A model generated the notes under the pieces. It was given only the letters and a program-made list of their open reading frames with translations. It ran no database searches and was not told where the DNA came from. A stretch of 64,000 nucleotides of DNA from positions 1 to 64,000 of the forward strand of contig NZ_ATHI01000005.1 of NCBI RefSeq assembly GCF_000422245.1, written 5' to 3'. The translations under genes were made by a program, and so were the position numbers. Shown here in pieces: positions 16,771 to 25,143 of the stretch (the stretch's first letter is position 1; every line of letters starts with the position of its first letter). This DNA comes from Alkalidesulfovibrio alkalitolerans DSM 16529. Lineage in GTDB: Bacteria; Desulfobacterota; Desulfovibrionia; Desulfovibrionales; Desulfovibrionaceae.

Positions 16771-17354
16771 TCCGCAAGATTTCCAGGAGCATGGCGGCGC
16801 TCGTGGCGCTCCTTTTCGTCGGCGCCTGCGTCACGGTGAACATCTATTTCCCGGCCGCCGAGGTCAGCAAAACCGCCGACCAGATCGTGGAGGACGTGTA
16901 CGCCGCGCCCGAAGGCGAGAATGCCGCCCCGCAAGGCGTGCCGCCGAGCAGTTCCCTGGCGCGGATGCTGGCTTCCCTCGTCTCCCCGGCCGTGGCCCAC
17001 GCCCAGCAGGAGACCACCGTCAGCAACGCCGCCATCAGGGGGCTCAAGGACCAGATCGCCCAGAACCACCAGCAGCTCGTCCCCTTCTACAATTCGGGCA
17101 ACGTGGGCATCGCTGCGGACGGCTCGCTCGCGCTTCGCAACAACGACGGTCTCTCGGTGCAGCAGGTGGCCTCGGTGCAACGGATCATCGCGGCCGACAA
17201 CGCCGCGCGCAGGAACCTCTACGCGGAAGTGGCCAAGGCGCTGAACACCACGGAGACGGGCCGGGTCCAGGCCGTCTTCGCCCGCACCTGGCGCGACAAA
17301 GCCCAGTCGGGCTGGTGGATTCAGGAAGACAACGGAGCTTGGCGGCAGAAGTAG
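16767..17354 (+). CDS. DUF1318/YdbL-family lipoprotein
   Basis: This 195-residue protein begins with a lipoprotein signal (ALVALLFVGAC, lipidated Cys near residue 20) and the segment VTVNIYFPAAEV. The C-terminal half (RGLKDQIAQNHQQLVPFYNSG through ADNAARRNLYAEVAKALN to GWWIQEDNGAWRQK) is the YdbL/DUF1318 domain. In E. coli a separate small lipoprotein, YnbE, and a soluble periplasmic YdbL accompany YdbH. Here lipidation and the YdbL domain are in one protein. The start overlaps the previous gene by four bases behind GGGAGGAAG. It probably assists or controls the AsmA-like protein at the outer membrane. Confidence 0.8.
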   Translation: MIRKISRSMAALVALLFVGACVTVNIYFPAAEVSKTADQIVEDVYAAPEGENAAPQGVPPSSSLARMLASLVSPAVAHAQQETTVSNAAIRGLKDQIAQNHQQLVPFYNSGNVGIAADGSLALRNNDGLSVQQVASVQRIIAADNAARRNLYAEVAKALNTTETGRVQAVFARTWRDKAQSGWWIQEDNGAWRQK

Positions 17355-17521
17355 CGGACAATCCGGTCAATTTTCGCCGCGCGCGGCGGCCCGCTTCGGT
17401 TTCCGAGGCCTGAAGGCGGCCGCGCGCGGCCTAGTTGCGCGCTATGCCCGCGCGTCTTCGTTCCCGTCGGCTTGTCTTCGGCTCACGAATCTGGGATACA
17501 CCCCGGCCAGCGAGGAAAATA

Positions 17522-18382
17522 ATGAGCCTGGACACGACCGCACGCCTTCTCATCACCTGCCCGGACAAGCCCGGCATAGTGGCCGCAGTCACGAACTTCC
17601 TGTTCTCCCACGGAGCGAACATCAACGCCCTGGACCAGCACTCCACAGACCCGGAGGGCGGCACGTTCTTCATGCGCCTGGAATTCCAGACGCCGCACCT
17701 CGACGTGACCAGCGAGGCGCTCAAGGACGCCTTCGCGCGGACCGTGGCCGAACGCTTCGGCATGGACTGGCGCATGAACCATGCCGGAAAACCCAAGCGC
17801 ATGGCCGTGCTCGTCTCGCGTCATGAGCATTGCCTGCTGGAGTTGCTGTGGCGTTTTGCGCGCGGTGAGCTGCACTGCGAGGTCACGGATGTGATCAGCA
17901 ACCATCCGGTGCATCGCGAACAGGTGGAGAGCTTCGGCGTTCCCTATCACTACGTTCCCGTGCAAAAGGACGGCAAGGACGAGGCCGAGGCTCGGATCGT
18001 CGAGATCCTCGACGGCCGCGTCGATCTGGTGGTGCTCGCGCGCTACATGCAAATCCTCTCCCCCGCCTTCGTGGACCGCTTCGCCGGGCGCATCATCAAC
18101 ATCCACCACTCCTTCCTGCCCGCCTTCGTGGGGGCCGATCCCTACCGCCAGGCCTACGAGAAGGGCGTGAAGATCATCGGAGCCACGGCGCACTACGTCA
18201 CGGCCGATCTGGATCAAGGCCCCATCATCGAACAGGACGTGACCCGCGTGACCCACCGCCAGAACGTGACGGACCTTCGCGATCTGGGCCGCGACCTGGA
18301 GCGTCAGGTCCTGGCCCGTGCCGTACGTTGGCACCTGGAGGACCGGGTCATCGTGCACGGCAACAAGACCGTGGTCTTTTAG
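17522..18382 (+). CDS. purU: Formyltetrahydrofolate deformylase
   Basis: This 286-residue protein has an N-terminal ACT domain ([20 protein letters not shown]) and a formyltransferase-like catalytic domain with the conserved Asn-His-Asp set: [11 protein letters not shown], the [20 protein letters not shown] segment and the [13 protein letters not shown] stretch. Length and order match PurU. It hydrolyses 10-formyl-THF to THF and formate, balancing the one-carbon pool and supplying formate, which can also serve as electron donor in sulfate reducers. ATG 17522 follows GAGGAAA. It stands alone, with a GC-rich palindromic spacer before it and the copy B hairpin after it. Confidence 0.95.
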   Translation: MSLDTTARLLITCPDKPGIVAAVTNFLFSHGANINALDQHSTDPEGGTFFMRLEFQTPHLDVTSEALKDAFARTVAERFGMDWRMNHAGKPKRMAVLVSRHEHCLLELLWRFARGELHCEVTDVISNHPVHREQVESFGVPYHYVPVQKDGKDEAEARIVEILDGRVDLVVLARYMQILSPAFVDRFAGRIINIHHSFLPAFVGADPYRQAYEKGVKIIGATAHYVTADLDQGPIIEQDVTRVTHRQNVTDLRDLGRDLERQVLARAVRWHLEDRVIVHGNKTVVF

Positions 18383-18424
18383 CAGACCGCCAGAAACACC
18401 CGCTGCGGCGACGCCGCAGAAAAT

Positions 18425-18464
18425 TCAAGGCCGACGTGTGGGGATATCCACTCGTCGGCCTTGA
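18425..18464. repeat. Dispersed palindromic element, copy B (reduced), likely bidirectional terminator
   Basis: TCAAGGCCGACGTGTGG (18425-18441) pairs with CCACTCGTCGGCCTTGA (18448-18464), 17 pairs with one mismatch. The TCAAGGCCGAC core is shared with copies A and E. It lies between convergent genes purU and the hemerythrin gene and probably terminates both. Confidence 0.65.
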
Positions 18465-18483
18465 GCTTCATGGGTGCCAACCC

Positions 18484-18918
18484 TCAGTGGTGCGGCGCGC
18501 CAACATCGCAGTGCATGAGCTTGCAGACGTGCGGCGCGTACAGGCGGTCTTCCTTGTTGATATGATCGAGCCACCACTCCTTGAGGAACGACAAGGCCTT
18601 CATGTCCACGTCGTAGTCCCGTGCGGCTTCGAGGGCGATGGTTTTGGTCCGTTCAGCCAGCTTGCGGTGCAGGACCTTGTGCTCTTCGAGCCCGGGATAT
18701 GCGGCTCGGCGCATCAACTCTTCCTCAAGCTTGAAATGGATGGCCGTGTAGTGCTCAAGGATGCCAAGCACCGGAGCGACCATACGCGGCCCGCTGCCGT
18801 GCTTCACGAAAAAATAGAAGGAATTGATGGTCGAGACGATGGCCCGGTGCTGTTCGTCGATGATGGGGATACCCAGGGTGTTCGACGGGCCCCATATAAT
18901 AAAGAGCGAATTGGGCAT
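18484..18918 (-). CDS. Bacteriohemerythrin
   Basis: This 144-residue single-domain hemerythrin has the di-iron ligands in order: IPIIDEQH (His24), HYTAIHFKLEEELM (His...His-x3-Glu), EEHKVLHRKL (His...His) and LKEWWLDHINKEDR (His-x4-Asp). The ATG 18918 has GGAGG seven bases upstream. Longer open reading upstream has no such site. Such proteins bind O2 reversibly in the cytoplasm and are common in anaerobes that meet oxygen. It is monocistronic, convergent with purU, and divergent from the PadR gene. Confidence 0.93.
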   Translation of the reverse strand: MPNSLFIIWGPSNTLGIPIIDEQHRAIVSTINSFYFFVKHGSGPRMVAPVLGILEHYTAIHFKLEEELMRRAAYPGLEEHKVLHRKLAERTKTIALEAARDYDVDMKALSFLKEWWLDHINKEDRLYAPHVCKLMHCDVGAPHH

Positions 18919-19087
18919 GGCGGCCTCCATTCGCACCGACGCTCGAATCCGAGCAGTTGCCCGCCGGGCGCGCGGTGTTGTTCGATGCACCTTCCTATCT
19001 CCACCCGCCGGAAAACGCAACAGATTGCCGAACACCCTTGCCGAGTACCGTGGATTCACTCTTCCAAGGATTTTCGCGAATCTCTCC

Positions 19088-19123
19088 TTGACATTATCGC
19101 ATTACGATATCAGTATCCGATAA
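19088..19123 (+). promoter_or_regulatory. Promoter/operator of padR-chrA
   Basis: A perfect TTGACA at 19088-19093 is followed by an inverted repeat, TTATCG at 19094-19099 and CGATAA at 19118-19123, with an inner GATA-TCAG-TATC. The palindrome covers the spacer and expected -10, where a repressor would block transcription. Autoregulation by the PadR protein is the obvious hypothesis. Confidence 0.5.
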
Positions 19124-19143
19124 CAACTCCAAACGGAGCTCAC

Positions 19144-19458
19144 ATGGAACGAGAAATCGAACTGGCCTTCATCAAACTGCACATCCTGCACCACGCCGCC
19201 GAGGAGGACGTCTTCGGCCTGGGGCTCATCGAGGAGCTTGCCCGCCACGGATACACGCTCTCCCCCGGAACGCTCTATCCGGTGCTGGCCAAACTCTGCC
19301 GCCAGGGGCTCCTGTCCGTGACCACCCGCGTCGTCAACCACAAGCAACGCAAATACTACCGCACCACGCCCGAGGGAGACGCGCTTCTGGCCAGACTGCA
19401 ACGCAAGGTGGGCGAACTCTCCCGCGAACTTCTCGACGAGGACACCGGTCATGAATGA
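19144..19458 (+). CDS. PadR-family transcriptional regulator
   Basis: This 104-residue protein has the PadR winged helix: FIKLHILHHAAEEDVFGLGL, then SPGTLYPVLAKLCRQGLLS, the recognition helix and turn diagnostic of PadR, and the wing KQRKYYRTTPEG, followed by a short dimer helix. It overlaps the chromate transporter gene by eight bases and lies behind a palindromic promoter. PadR proteins are usually ligand-responsive repressors. Chromate or redox-dependent relief of chrA is inferred from position only. Confidence 0.88.
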   Translation: MEREIELAFIKLHILHHAAEEDVFGLGLIEELARHGYTLSPGTLYPVLAKLCRQGLLSVTTRVVNHKQRKYYRTTPEGDALLARLQRKVGELSRELLDEDTGHE

Positions 19459-20641
19459 AGACAGATCGTCTCTTGGCGTCATTTTCCGCGTTTTCTTGCG
19501 TCTCGGCCTGACCTCCTTCGGCGGACCGGTGGCCCACCTGGGCTACTTCCGGGAGGAGTTCGTCAACCGCCGCAAGTGGATGAGTGACCGCGACTACGCC
19601 GACCTCGTTGCCCTGTGCCAGTTCCTGCCCGGCCCGGCGAGCAGCCAGGTGGGCATGGCCGTGGGTTCGGCGCGCGGGGGAACACTCGGGGCCATGGCCG
19701 CCTGGATAGGCTTCACAATGCCCTCCGCCGTCCTGATGATCGCCTTCGCCTTCGGCGCTATGGCCATGGGCGAGGCAACGGGCAATGCGGGCTGGCTGCA
19801 CGGCTTCAAGCTCGTGGCCGTGGCCGTCGTGGCACAGGCCGTCTGGGGCATGGCCAAGAGCCTGTGCCCGGACAGAATCCGCGCCAGCATGGCTCTTCTG
19901 GCCGCGTTGTTCGTGATCTTCGTGCCGGGTGTGTGGGGCCAGATCGGCGCGATCATGCTCGGCGGAATCGCCGGGCGGCTGATCCTCTCCGGCGAGGCCC
20001 CGACCGGGGAGGCGGTCGCGCTCGGCAGGCGGCAGAAGCTCTGGGCGCAAGGCCACCTTCTGGCCTTCCTCGGGCTGCTCGTCGCCCTGCCCGTTCTCGC
20101 CTCCTCGACGGACAGCCAGGCCATACGTCTCTTCGACAGCTTCTACCGCGCCGGCTCGCTGGTCTTCGGCGGCGGCCACGTGGTGCTGCCGCTGCTGCAG
20201 GCCGAGGTCGTCACGCCCGGGCTGGTCACGAACGAACTGTTCCTGGCCGGATATGGCATGGCCCAGGCCGTACCCGGTCCGCTCTTCACCTTCGCGGCTT
20301 ACCTCGGCGCGGCCATGCAGCCCGCGCCAAACGGAATCCTGGGGGGCATGATCGCCCTGGTCGCGGTCTTTCTGCCGTCCTATCTGCTGGTCATGGGGGT
20401 TTTGCCGTACTGGCGCATGCTCGTGGGGGCGGCAGGCGCGCGCTCGGCCATGATGGGCGTCAACGCGGCCGTGGTGGGGCTTCTCCTCGCCGCGCTCTAC
20501 CACCCGGTCTGGACCAGCGCGGTGCGCACGTCAATGGACTTCGCCCTGGCCCTTGCGGCCTTCGGAGCGTTGACCTACTGGAAAGTTCCGCCCTGGCTCG
20601 TGGTGGCCTCAATGGCCCTGGCAGGAGCGATCCTCATCTGA
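19451..20641 (+). CDS. chrA: Chromate transporter (CHR family, two-domain)
   Basis: This 396-residue membrane protein has two homologous halves. Each holds the family signature: GLTSFGGPVAHLGYF near residue 20 and AGSLVFGGGHVVLPLL near residue 235. QFLPGPASSQ in the first and AVPGPLFTFAAYLG in the second are further hallmarks. About ten to twelve membrane segments are visible. It exports chromate, or a related oxyanion, from the cytoplasm. In sulfate reducers, CHR proteins may also handle sulfate-like anions. It is translationally coupled to the upstream PadR gene. Confidence 0.9.
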   Translation: MNEDRSSLGVIFRVFLRLGLTSFGGPVAHLGYFREEFVNRRKWMSDRDYADLVALCQFLPGPASSQVGMAVGSARGGTLGAMAAWIGFTMPSAVLMIAFAFGAMAMGEATGNAGWLHGFKLVAVAVVAQAVWGMAKSLCPDRIRASMALLAALFVIFVPGVWGQIGAIMLGGIAGRLILSGEAPTGEAVALGRRQKLWAQGHLLAFLGLLVALPVLASSTDSQAIRLFDSFYRAGSLVFGGGHVVLPLLQAEVVTPGLVTNELFLAGYGMAQAVPGPLFTFAAYLGAAMQPAPNGILGGMIALVAVFLPSYLLVMGVLPYWRMLVGAAGARSAMMGVNAAVVGLLLAALYHPVWTSAVRTSMDFALALAAFGALTYWKVPPWLVVASMALAGAILI

Positions 20642-20646
20642 CGGTT

Positions 20647-22107
20647 TCAGGCCAAAACGGGAGCCTGGACGCGGCCAAGGGTCACCAGATCGCCAAAGAC
20701 TTCGACTATACGGCGGTCCCACTGGCTCCCGGCGCCCTTGAGCAAGGTCTCCATGGCCATGCGTGAAGCCAGGCCGTTCCTGTAGGCCCGGTTGGAGACC
20801 ATGGCCTCGTAGCCGTCGGCCACACTGATGATGCGCGAAAGAAGGGGAATGTTGTCGCCCATGAGGCGGTCGGGGTATCCGCTGCCGTCCATGCGCTCGT
20901 GGTGATGGTAGATGAGGGGCAAAACGTCGTCGAGGACGGCCACGCGACTGATGATGTCGCGGCCGATGGCGGGGTGACGTTGCATGATGTCATACTCGTC
21001 CTGTGTCAGCCCCTCTGGCTTGTTCAGGATCGAATCCGGCACGCCGATCTTGCCGATGTCGTGCAAAAGTCCGGCGATGCGCACCAGTTCGCGCTCGTGC
21101 CGCGAAAGGCCGAACGCCTCGCCGAGCGCCACCGCGTACTCGGCCACTCGCTCGGAATGGCCGCAGGTATACGGGTCCTTGGCCTCGACCGCGCGCACCA
21201 ACGAGGTGATGACCCCCATGTTCAGGTCCTCGATCTGGCGATGCTTGGCGGTGCAGTCGAGCACCGCGGCGGCGTGCGAGCAGAAAAACGAAAGAAGCTG
21301 CAGATCGCCCATGGAGTAGGGATTGTCCTCTCCGAGCCGGATCACGACCGAGGCCCCGATGCGCTCGGAACCGTTGACCAGAGGGGCGATCATGAGGCTC
21401 ATGGGCGGCATGGCCGCAGGCATGTCCCTGCCGGCCCTGGCCGCCGCCGCAAGTCCCTTTGGGTCGAAAAGCCTGGGTTTGCCGAGTTCCAGGACCCGCT
21501 CGGCCACGAGTCCCCACCAACTCAGGATCCCGTTCTTCAAGGCGTTCGCCCGGAAAGTCACGGGGCGCCGGCCGTCGTTGGAAGGGAAGAAGAAAGTCAT
21601 GACATCGGGCGCGAACGTGCCGCGAACCTGCGAGAGAAATTCCTTGAGCTGGCCGCTGAAACTGCTGCGCGCACGCAATGCCTGCCCAAGCCCCATGACC
21701 GTGGACAGGCCCAGCCCGTCTCCCGGAGAAGCGCGCAAGCGTCTCTCGCCCAGCGCCTTGTCCACGCGCACGGCCAGATCCTCGATTCCGAACGGCTTGA
21801 GCATGTAGTCCACGGCACCAAGCTGGAGGCACTCGACGGCATTGGAAACGCAGCCGTACCCAGTGAGAAAGATGAATTCGGCGTCGATGCCGCGGCGTTT
21901 GGACTCACGCAAAAGGTCCATGCCACCCATCTCAGGCATGCGCAGATCGCAGACCACGCAATCGATTTTCTCGTGTTCGAGCACCGAAAGGGCTTCGCGG
22001 CCATTGCCCGCGGCGAGGACAAAATGCCCTTTTTCACCCAACGCTTCTCGACAGACATCGAGAAGTCCGGGTTCATCATCAACGAGGAGTATGGTGCTGC
22101 GCTGCAT
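20647..22107 (-). CDS. Response regulator with REC, GAF-like and HD-GYP domains
   Basis: This 486-residue protein has a receiver domain (STILLVDDEPGLLDV, phospho-Asp in CVVCDLRMPEMGG, conserved Lys in YMLKPF), a central GAF-like domain (about 150-310) and a full HD-GYP phosphodiesterase with LLHDIGKIGVP, IYHHHERMDGSGYP and ISVADGYEAM. It should degrade c-di-GMP on phosphorylation. I choose ATG 22107 because the receiver begins right there. A TTG at 22161 with GGGAG upstream would add 18 residues. It is divergent from the HDOD-kinase gene, and shared repeats lie in the gap. Confidence 0.9.
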   Translation of the reverse strand: MQRSTILLVDDEPGLLDVCREALGEKGHFVLAAGNGREALSVLEHEKIDCVVCDLRMPEMGGMDLLRESKRRGIDAEFIFLTGYGCVSNAVECLQLGAVDYMLKPFGIEDLAVRVDKALGERRLRASPGDGLGLSTVMGLGQALRARSSFSGQLKEFLSQVRGTFAPDVMTFFFPSNDGRRPVTFRANALKNGILSWWGLVAERVLELGKPRLFDPKGLAAAARAGRDMPAAMPPMSLMIAPLVNGSERIGASVVIRLGEDNPYSMGDLQLLSFFCSHAAAVLDCTAKHRQIEDLNMGVITSLVRAVEAKDPYTCGHSERVAEYAVALGEAFGLSRHERELVRIAGLLHDIGKIGVPDSILNKPEGLTQDEYDIMQRHPAIGRDIISRVAVLDDVLPLIYHHHERMDGSGYPDRLMGDNIPLLSRIISVADGYEAMVSNRAYRNGLASRMAMETLLKGAGSQWDRRIVEVFGDLVTLGRVQAPVLA

Positions 22108-22133
22108 GGCGGCTCGTGGAACCGTTTGAGGAA

Positions 22134-22222
22134 CCGAAATGGAACAGTGTTTCACCAGCAATGAACGGGCGCTCCCACATGCAGGTGGGGTGAAGAAACA
22201 TCGGTTTTCCGAAATGAAACAG
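22134..22222. promoter_or_regulatory. Paired direct-repeat sites in the divergent control region
   Basis: CCGAAATGGAACAG (22134-22147) and CCGAAATGAAACAG (22209-22222) are near-identical direct repeats 75 bases apart, about seven helical turns. They lie upstream of the HD-GYP gene, and the first lies within its possible extended N-terminus. The remaining gap to 22494 (about 270 bases) holds no gene I can support. The spacing suggests cooperative regulator binding. Confidence 0.45.
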
Positions 22223-22494
22223 CATCAGCCGGTCCTGTCGCATACCCCCACACGACGCGCGAAAACTACGTGAACATGACAGGAATGGCAAGAGCGCGCC
22301 ATGTGACATCTTTCATTTTCGCGTCGACTGATGTATGAGCGGGAGCGCAAAGCACAATGTCTTGCACTTCCACGGCTTCGTCGCCCAGGCCTGTCAAGGG
22401 TGGCCGTACTAAGACCCCGGAACACGAGAATAATCCTACTCCGTGCACCGGGTAACAATGCCGCCTGGGGCCGCTACGAAAAACGGAGACAACA

Positions 22495-25143
22495 GTGGAT
22501 AACCCAGCCGCAACGCCCGCGACAGACGCCTCCGACAGTCTCAGAGAGCTCATCCGGGCCGTTGACGCCCTTCCCTCGCCGCCGCCCGTGGCGGTGACCA
22601 TTCTCTCCTCGGTCCACGAGAGCAGCGACTTCGCCGAGGTCGCCGCGCTCACCGCCTCGGACCCCGCGTTGACCCTGAAAGTCCTGAAGCTGGCCAATTC
22701 TTCCGCATACAACCGGCAAGGCCGCATCGCATCCCTGGACAAGGCCTTGGTCGTCGTCGGCGTGGCCGCGCTCAAGTCCATCCTGCTCGGCACCTTCATC
22801 CGGGGCAAGCTGCTCGCCGACCGCTCGCCAAGCGATCCCATCATCCTGGACTTCTGGAAGCACTCCCTGGGCTGCGCCGTGACGGCCCAACTGCTGGCGG
22901 AACGACTAGCCCCCGAGTTGCGCGAGGACGCCTTCGTGGCGGGCATGATCCATGACCTGGGCAAGGCCGCGCTGCTCGTCGCAAGGTCCGAGGCCTACGA
23001 ACGGGTGCTCGATTACGCGGCGCGCACCGGCGAGGATCTGAGCGAGTGCGAACGGGTGGCCTTCGGCGCTGACCACGGCCTGGCCGGAAAATGGCTGGCC
23101 GAGTCGTGGGGGCTGCCGCCCATGCTGGTCGACGCCGTCTGGCTGCACCACCAAGCCGACGCATTGTCGGATTTCCCGGGTTTCGGCAAACGTGGCAAGC
23201 GCGATGCCCGAGACGACCAAGCCAACGCCCTGCTTGGCCTCGTCATGCTCGCCGACCGCCTGTGCAGGGAAGCCATGGTCGACTACAGCGGCTCCCTGGG
23301 CGACCTCGAAAGTCCGCTCAAATCCGCCTCCCTTGCGGCCAGGCTGCAGATAAAGCCCCAAGTGCTCGACGACGTGCGGCCCCTGATCGCCCAACGGTTC
23401 GCCGAACGCGCCGACCTCTACGACATTTCCATGGACGCCGCGACCTTCTACGCCGAGGCCCTGCAACGGGCCAACGGCAAGCTCGTGTCGCTGTCCGTGT
23501 CCGGCACGCGCGAGCAGGCCACCCTGGCGCGCTCGCGTCAGGTTCTCGAAGCCGCGTCGCGTCTTGCCGCCTCGCTGGCCACGGCCGACACGGCGGAAAA
23601 GATGCTCGACGCCTTGGCGAACGACGTCTTCTCCGGACTCGATTGTCCGCGCGCCGCGGCCTTTCTCGCCGCCGAGGACGAAACCTCGCGCGCCTTGGGT
23701 TGGCTCGACGGCCGCAGGCTCGCGACAGGCGATCCAACGACGTGGCCCGCGCCGCTGCGCGAGATGCTCACCTTCCCGCAGACCTTGAAGAAAGAACAGC
23801 GCCACGGCGACATCCTGGCCCTGCCGCTACAGTTCGCGGGCGAGCGCTTCGGGGATGTGTTCCTCGCCCGCCCCCTGTCGAGTTGCCCGTTTTCCGAACA
23901 AGAGGCCGCCGCCTACCGGCAGATCGCGCACCTCATGGCCGCGAACCTCCACCGTCTGGCCCTGGCGCGCCAACTCGCGCAACGGGCCGAGGAACTTTCA
24001 AGCGCCCTGGGACGCCTCTCCAAGGCGCGCGAGACCGCCATGCAGGCCGAACGGCTCGCGGCCGTGGGCCAACTGGCGGCCGGAGCTGCCCACGAGATCA
24101 ACAACCCCCTCTCCATCGTCTACGCCCGCGCCCAGCTCATGGAGCACAAGGAGCAGGACACGGCAAAAAAGCGCAGCCTGCGCCAGATGATGGAGCAGAT
24201 CGAGCGCATCACGGGAATATTGCAAAATCTCATGGACTTCGCCCGGCCCGCCCCTCCCCGGCTGCGCGAAACCTCGCTCAACGACACGGTGGAAAAGACG
24301 CTTTCGCTGCTCGCGGACGCAATGGGCGCAAGCAAGGTGCGTGTCGAGCGCGACCTCGACCAGACACTGCCGCGCGTCATGGCCGACCCGGCCCAGTTGC
24401 AATCACTGATCGTGAACCTGTGCATCAATGCCCAGCACGCCATGCAGCACAAGGGCGGGGGTACGCTCTCCGTGCGCACCCGAAACGACCCGGACAAGGA
24501 CCGCGCGCTGCTCGTGGTGCGTGACACCGGCATGGGCATCAAAAAGGAAGTTCTAAACCGCATTTTCGAGCCCTTCTTCACCACCAAGGAGGCGGGCAAA
24601 GGCACGGGGCTGGGGCTCTCCATCTGCTACGGCATCGTCCAAGGGCATGGCGGCTCCATCGACATCGAAAGCGAGGAAGGCGCGTTCACCGAGGTCGTGG
24701 TGGGATTCCCCCTGCCCTCCCTGGGAAAAAGCGCCCCGGTCTCCCGCGAGGACCCCGAGACGCGGCATGGCGGCGGGGCCGATGTCCTTGTCGTGGACGA
24801 CGAGGCCCACATCCGCGACATCCTCTCCGAGGCGCTGACCGCCGAAGGCTTCAGCGTGGACACGGCGAAAAACGGTCACGAGGCCTTGCAACGCATCTCC
24901 TCGGGCCGCTACCGGCTGGTGCTGCTCGACGTTGTCATGCCCCGCCTGGACGGGCTCTCGGTGCTGCGAGCCCTGGTCGCCAAGCGGCCCGGCCTGCCCG
25001 TGATCGTGCTCACGGGGCTGGCCGGACAGGCCGAAATGCGTCAGATCGCCGAACTTGGGGCCGTGTGCCTGACCAAACCTTTCCAGATGGATGAAATTTT
25101 GTCCCACGTCCGCCGCCTGCTGGCCGGAGAGCAGGACTCATGA
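22495..25143 (+). CDS. HDOD-GAF-histidine kinase-receiver hybrid
   Basis: This 882-residue soluble protein starts with an HDOD domain (about residues 18-230: LPSPPPVAVTILSSV, ALTLKVLKLANSSAY). A GAF-like region follows (about 340-490), then a short coiled coil and a kinase with H-box AAGAAHEINNPLS (His near 532), N-box NLCINAQHAM, G-boxes VVRDTGMGIK and GKGTGLGLSI. A receiver ends the protein (DVLVVDDEAHIRDIL, phospho-Asp in VLLDVVMPRLDG, LTKPF). GTG 22495 follows ACGGAGAC. No membrane segment is visible, so it senses cytoplasmic signals. It overlaps the following MinD-like gene (ATGA) and faces the HD-GYP response regulator, its likely partner. Confidence 0.9.
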   Translation: MDNPAATPATDASDSLRELIRAVDALPSPPPVAVTILSSVHESSDFAEVAALTASDPALTLKVLKLANSSAYNRQGRIASLDKALVVVGVAALKSILLGTFIRGKLLADRSPSDPIILDFWKHSLGCAVTAQLLAERLAPELREDAFVAGMIHDLGKAALLVARSEAYERVLDYAARTGEDLSECERVAFGADHGLAGKWLAESWGLPPMLVDAVWLHHQADALSDFPGFGKRGKRDARDDQANALLGLVMLADRLCREAMVDYSGSLGDLESPLKSASLAARLQIKPQVLDDVRPLIAQRFAERADLYDISMDAATFYAEALQRANGKLVSLSVSGTREQATLARSRQVLEAASRLAASLATADTAEKMLDALANDVFSGLDCPRAAAFLAAEDETSRALGWLDGRRLATGDPTTWPAPLREMLTFPQTLKKEQRHGDILALPLQFAGERFGDVFLARPLSSCPFSEQEAAAYRQIAHLMAANLHRLALARQLAQRAEELSSALGRLSKARETAMQAERLAAVGQLAAGAAHEINNPLSIVYARAQLMEHKEQDTAKKRSLRQMMEQIERITGILQNLMDFARPAPPRLRETSLNDTVEKTLSLLADAMGASKVRVERDLDQTLPRVMADPAQLQSLIVNLCINAQHAMQHKGGGTLSVRTRNDPDKDRALLVVRDTGMGIKKEVLNRIFEPFFTTKEAGKGTGLGLSICYGIVQGHGGSIDIESEEGAFTEVVVGFPLPSLGKSAPVSREDPETRHGGGADVLVVDDEAHIRDILSEALTAEGFSVDTAKNGHEALQRISSGRYRLVLLDVVMPRLDGLSVLRALVAKRPGLPVIVLTGLAGQAEMRQIAELGAVCLTKPFQMDEILSHVRRLLAGEQDS

